Source: Morchella semilibera (taxonomy: Eukaryota; Ascomycota; Pezizomycetes; Pezizales; Morchellaceae). Taken from it: DNA of 64,000 bases. Below are positions 59,709-64,000 of the stretch, in pieces. The stretch spans positions 1,673,736-1,737,735 of the forward strand of contig CM018607.1 in assembly GCA_009192285.1 (NCBI GenBank), read 5' to 3'. The position numbers were made by a program, and so were the translations under genes. Numbering within the stretch: position 1 is the first letter of the stretch; each line of letters opens with the position of its first letter. The notes beneath the pieces are model-generated. The model had not been told where the DNA came from. It was given only the letters and a program-made list of their open reading frames with translations, and did no database searches.

Positions 59709-61722
59709 TTACCACTTGGGCTCGCCCCTCGCTGCTCTCCACTGTGATCCATATCGCTGGAGCATCACTGTAACCGGTACCATTACTCCAAAAGTCAACA
59801 GTCCCTGCGCCGAGAAAGTCCATGTAAACCCAATACTATCACACCATGGCGCAATAAAAAACGGATTAACAAAGGCACTCAAGTTAAGGAGTACGCTATA
59901 AAAGATTATCACGGGCATTGCGTGGGACGGATAACAGTCAACTATATAGGCTGAAATGGCGGTGTTGCCGATTTGGATTCCTGCCGCGACTGCCACAGTG
60001 TTAATATCTATGTGTAGAGAAGTTATGGGAATACTTACAGAGGAAGAGCGCAACCTGACCAACCATCCAGTGATAGCCTTTATCGACACTGATACCCCAC
60101 AGAACCAAGCCGACTATTCATATGGAATTAGCATATGAGCGAGAAGGTCTTTGACGAAGTTCATACCAGCAGTTATGGTTGCTGCAGGATATACTAGCCA
60201 CAGCCTCATTTCTGCAACACGAATATCATTGTTCTTCTTGGCTAGTAATGAGACAATTCGGTCGCTCAATGTGCCAGAGAAAAATATCTCGCATATTAAT
60301 GTCCCTAGGATCAACCCAAGAAAGAGAAGTCCTTGAATACTCGCGGAGTACTGTGGATACGCAACTGGGAGGTAAGTGATGACGGACAACACCCACCAAT
60401 ACCTTTAAGAATATTGTCAGCTTCAACTCTTTGGGAACATAACAGGGGAAACAAACCAAGCAAAGCAATAAAAAAAGACCGAAACAGCTACATTTGGGAA
60501 GGCCCAGAGCTTGCAGAATTGTGTAAAAGCAGCCCAGGGCTTAGGATGCTCAACACCAGCAATCTTCGCAAAGTTGATGAAAGGAAGATTCTTTGTCCGC
60601 CTGATATCTTCTAACGGTGCCCCCATAATTTTCTTTTCGGGATCATGTCCTGAACCAACATCCGCTGCGGTTGTTGGAAGGCGCGACATTATGAACTTAC
60701 GGGGATATAAAGTTTCTGGCAAAAATAGTACTTCAGCAACCAAAAGAATACCGAACAGAATCCCTGTGAGCCAGGCCACCCAGTACTGATCAACCAAGGA
60801 TATAAAGCCGCCAACTTTCCGATCGCAGTTAGTAACTAGGCAATCGCAGTTCTGCGTGAGGATTTAGCTATACATACTCAATGGTCCAACCAATAGCCCC
60901 ATATCCAGCGCTAGCACCCACAGGCCTAGCTTTTGACCTCTCTCGTGCTCAAAAAACAAATCATTCACAATGGCCAGCCCGACGGTAGCCGCAGGACTAA
61001 CGCCCAGACCCTGAAAGAATCTTGCAGCCATATACCCACCATAAGTTGGCGCTACGGCAGATCCTATAGTAGCGATAAACGCTACTATCGTCCCCGCTAT
61101 AAAAACTACACGCCGGCCATATATATCTGCCAGGGAGGACCATAAGAGTGGACCCACCGAGAGCCCAAGCGCTGGTATGGCAACGGTCCAGTTGACCTGG
61201 GAGTACGATATGGAGTACTGCTCTTGGAGGAGGGGGAAGGATGGGACAGTCGTTGTTGTGATGTATGTGAAGAGAAAATACCTGGTTTAGGAATTTAGCA
61301 ACAACCGCCGTTCCATCGGCCTTGTTATTTTACCACTCCTCAGCCCCTAGGTACCCTGCGGAAAGAAGGCCTACTCACATCCACATCACAATCCCTAAGA
61401 TCACCCATTTCTCCATTCTTGAAAAGTTCAGTGGATCAAGGGGGTCCTCTGTTGGTTTAGGACACAATTCGACTCCCCCTATTGCTGGCGTAAACTCCCT
61501 GACATACCCAGCAACCGCCTCGCTAGCATTGTTTATTTCTCCAGGGGATACTTTCTTTCTATCCAACTTCTCAGATATTGATGGAAAGGCGCCATGGGGA
61601 GTCCTGTCGCTAGTGCTGCCTCCGCTAGTGCTTGCCATTCTGTGCGCCATGTCTAATACTGAATAGACCACCCAAGGTACCCTAGGCACGCTGTTTGGAG
61701 GTAGTCGAGGATAGCTGGTCAA
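59709..61722 (-). CDS. MFS transporter (DHA1-like drug:H+ antiporter type)
   Basis: Six exons on the minus strand: 61722-61379, 61281-60878, 60814-60457, 60402-60167, 60113-60039 and 59989-59709, 565 aa. Introns are 49-97 nt. A cytosolic N-terminal tail (about 105 aa) ends in LDPLNFSRMEKW, the usual lead-in to TM1. The TM2-3 loop is ADIYGRRVVF, the motif A equivalent. TM5 shows LDMGLLVGPLIGGF, like motif C of drug:H+ antiporters. The central loop is LPETLYPRK. TM8-12 include SVITYLPVAYPQYSAS, GLVLWGISVDKGYHW and AAGIQIGNTAISAYIVDCYP. The layout fits fungal general-substrate transporters of the DHA1 family (12 TM). Transported compounds cannot be told. A downstream start at MAHRMASTSGG is possible. 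Confidence 0.9.
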
Positions 61723-64000
61723 AACGGAATAGACTACAACAGGCCGCTATTAAGATCCAAATCGAAAGGCAAAAGCGACAAATGACTCGGTGAGAACTAC
61801 CTCCTATTAACAGGTATGAGTGACGCGTTGATTAGAGGTAGCTTGCGACTTGTTGGGGAAGTCGTCCGATCTATATCTTGTTTGATAGCCAGCAATCTGC
61901 TATACATTACAGGACGCAAATCCTCACGGTCCCAACTCCTAGTTGGGGTGCCTGCGGGGGCTTGAAACGCTCGGAGATCGGGATCATGTGACTCTCGTGA
62001 TAATGATAAGTAACTTTACTTATATCCCCACCGCAACCAGTAGATCTACAGGCATTGAATACATGTGTAGTTTTCTAATTATGGTATTGCCGGAAAGTAT
62101 TCTATCAACAGATACATAGAGATAGACAATATAAATAATTAAACAAGTTAGACAAGGGGATTCACAGATTATCAGTCACCTTGTTTTGTTATGAAAGATA
62201 ACGGCTTCTTGGTCTACTTTCCAGCTCCTGCAGTGGGCTGAGAAGTGGGATACCAAGAACTGTGTTTCTTTTTCTTCTCTCTTTTTAGTAACCGATGCAT
62301 AGGCAGTTTTAAAAAGCAATCAATTGCTCGTGGTAAGATGTAGGTAGGCTGGTACTCGCTATTGCATACCATAGTAAATTTTGGACTTGGCGCGTATTTG
62401 TATGGCATGCAATAGTGGTCCCTTTTACAAACGTCAGGAATTTGCGAGTATTGGGCCGCCGTGAGAAACCTCGCTACCACCTATGTACTCGGATCGACTA
62501 TGCACTGTGTGCATCGCGTGCGGCAATGAAAACGTGGGATAAGCGAAAGCTGGGGTTTATTATCAAGTCGACTTCCTGTTATCTACACGATACATTGCTA
62601 ACACATTGTTGGAGGGAGAGCATACATTTCCTGATGGACCTCAGTCACAAACTGGAAAGCTTCACAGACTTGACCTACAAGGATACTACATATCACATTC
62701 CAATGTAATGTATCTACATGGGGTGAATTAAGCCTATTTCACACCCCTTTTGGGTTAATTACTTATTGATTTTGTACCTAGCTACCTACATACCTACTCA
62801 AGCCTAAGGCGCATCCACATATACACATATACCGAGGCCGCAAAAACTTGATATATTGGCTATCTCCGGCCAGTGATTATCTCTTTAACAATTGGTTGAA
62901 CGTTATGATCAGCCTCAGAAGTGACTATTAGTATCTTGCTTTCATTGCCAGGTATTGATGAATATCTTTAAAGTCGGAATATAGTCAAACCGGGCCGATT
63001 TGACAATTAAGCTGATTTCGAAGTTTTTAAGGAGTTTAAACGATGTGATCCCTAAAATGTACTCAAATATATATACAGTCGCACCTTGCTATGCCGGATG
63101 GCTATGATTCACCAGATGTCGTACGGATAGCAAATATTCCTAGGAATCTAGGAGAGAAAATTTGTTTTGCAGTAAGAAAACTAAAGTTCCCGAGGATTTC
63201 ATACGGGACAGCAAGGGATCTGGCGTATTGAGATCCCATATCGAGCTGCAACTGTACTGCCAATGCTCCTACTTTTGGCTTCCTTACCCACCCTAATGTA
63301 CGGCACTATTCAGAAACTAGATAGCTGAGTTTCCTACATTTAGACAATTCCTCATTTCTTCAGAGCTCCATGCGATATATGTACATGTAACTACATGTAC
63401 CCTAGTATCCTATCGATATCGTAGCCCTGGCGGAAACTTACTAGTATAGAAGTGGCCAAGCATTCCGGGTGACGGCTGCGTGTAGCTAGTTAGTCGGGGT
63501 TAGTCAGCCCATGAATCTCAAACCTCCTTATATTATGCGGTCGGCTTTTATCTTGACAAAGCGTCAAGCCATCGGAGACTTTAGAGTATGTACTTTACAG
63601 TATTCATACATGTATTTATACTCTATGAAGGTACATGTACTTAGGGATATCAACCACCACAAACATAAGGAATTTCAAGGTTTAGGATGGCCTAGTCTAC
63701 ACGCTGTTACCCTACCACTATCGACGTCCGTAACCACCCGGTGCGGATGGACCCACGAGCTCGAGGCCCCCACATATCCAAGGCATCAATTCATTTACGT
63801 AAGACCACGCCAGATAACTCTCGAGCCTGAGATTGGTTCCTTTCAACGTCTGGATTCCATATACAGTCCCTCCCGTCCCTCCTCGTCTATTGACTCCTCT
63901 AACTGGATGAAATAATACATTCCGATGACATTCTTCTTTGGGATCGTTATTGGTAGATGATATCAAACATTTGCCAGGATCACATATGGTTTAGCCTAGG
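61723..64000. other. Right-hand spacer of 2.3 kb
   Basis: Holds a decayed TIR element (63076-63254), four TACATGTA copies (63382, 63392, 63607, 63632) and the frame at 63511-63915, which has no recognisable product. Confidence 0.45.
63076..63254. mobile_element. Decayed TIR element (pogo/mariner-like MITE), 179 bp
   Basis: Begins CAGTCGCACCTTGCTATG and ends so that its reverse strand reads CAGTTGCAGCTCGATATG; 13 of 18 positions match. TA flanks both ends. It has no coding capacity. The ends share CAGT with the 37.5-kb MITE but the rest differs, so it is another family or much older. Confidence 0.55.

Noticed and set aside
1-64000. LTR or other virus-like elements, CRISPR arrays, rRNA
   Set aside because: No reverse transcriptase, integrase, capsid or LTR-pair signal, no regularly spaced direct repeats of CRISPR type, and no rRNA core sequence were recognised.

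Overview
This is a nuclear genome window from a filamentous ascomycete fungus (Pezizomycotina-like). The evidence is many short introns (most 46-111 nt) with GT-AG ends and CTAAC/CTGAC-type branch sites, fungal protein families (fungal hybrid histidine kinase, kinase-ankyrin fusion, DUF5672, NmrA-like), a tRNA-Val with a 7-nt intron, and large gene-poor spacers. I cannot name the order or genus. Sixteen protein genes and one tRNA gene are supported. Where I give an exon list I worked out the splice sites myself and checked that the lengths keep frame.

Layout. 0-12 kb: a CXXC zinc-binding protein (DUF866), an acidic/basic nuclear-type protein on the minus strand, an NmrA-like oxidoreductase and a mitochondrial PPR-type protein. 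12-27 kb: a gene-poor stretch with a zinc-finger-like regulator (17.5 kb), the Rab geranylgeranyltransferase beta subunit (20.5 kb) and a coiled-coil protein of unknown function (25 kb). 28-37 kb: a two-membrane-segment protein and a secreted glutamate-carboxypeptidase-like M28 peptidase, both minus strand. 37-46 kb: a 142-bp TIR transposon remnant (MITE), tRNA-Val, a protein kinase/Sel1-like/ankyrin fusion, a 44-bp minisatellite and a Mn/Fe superoxide dismutase. 47-58 kb: an F-box protein, a DUF5672 membrane protein, a hybrid histidine kinase and a short-chain dehydrogenase. 59-62 kb: an MFS transporter, followed by a spacer with a second, decayed TIR element.

The genes do not form a single pathway or an obvious biosynthetic cluster. 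The most unusual points are: (1) the hybrid histidine kinase has Arg where the phospho-accepting His should be, while its ATPase boxes and receiver Asp are intact; (2) the palindrome TACATGTA occurs at least 24 times in spacers, where about one copy is expected, including two copies in a perfect 24-bp palindrome; (3) the kinase-Sel1-ankyrin fusion; (4) three frame breaks that can be bridged only by 34-38-nt GT-AG segments or by indels; (5) the two TIR elements. No virus-like or LTR element was recognised.
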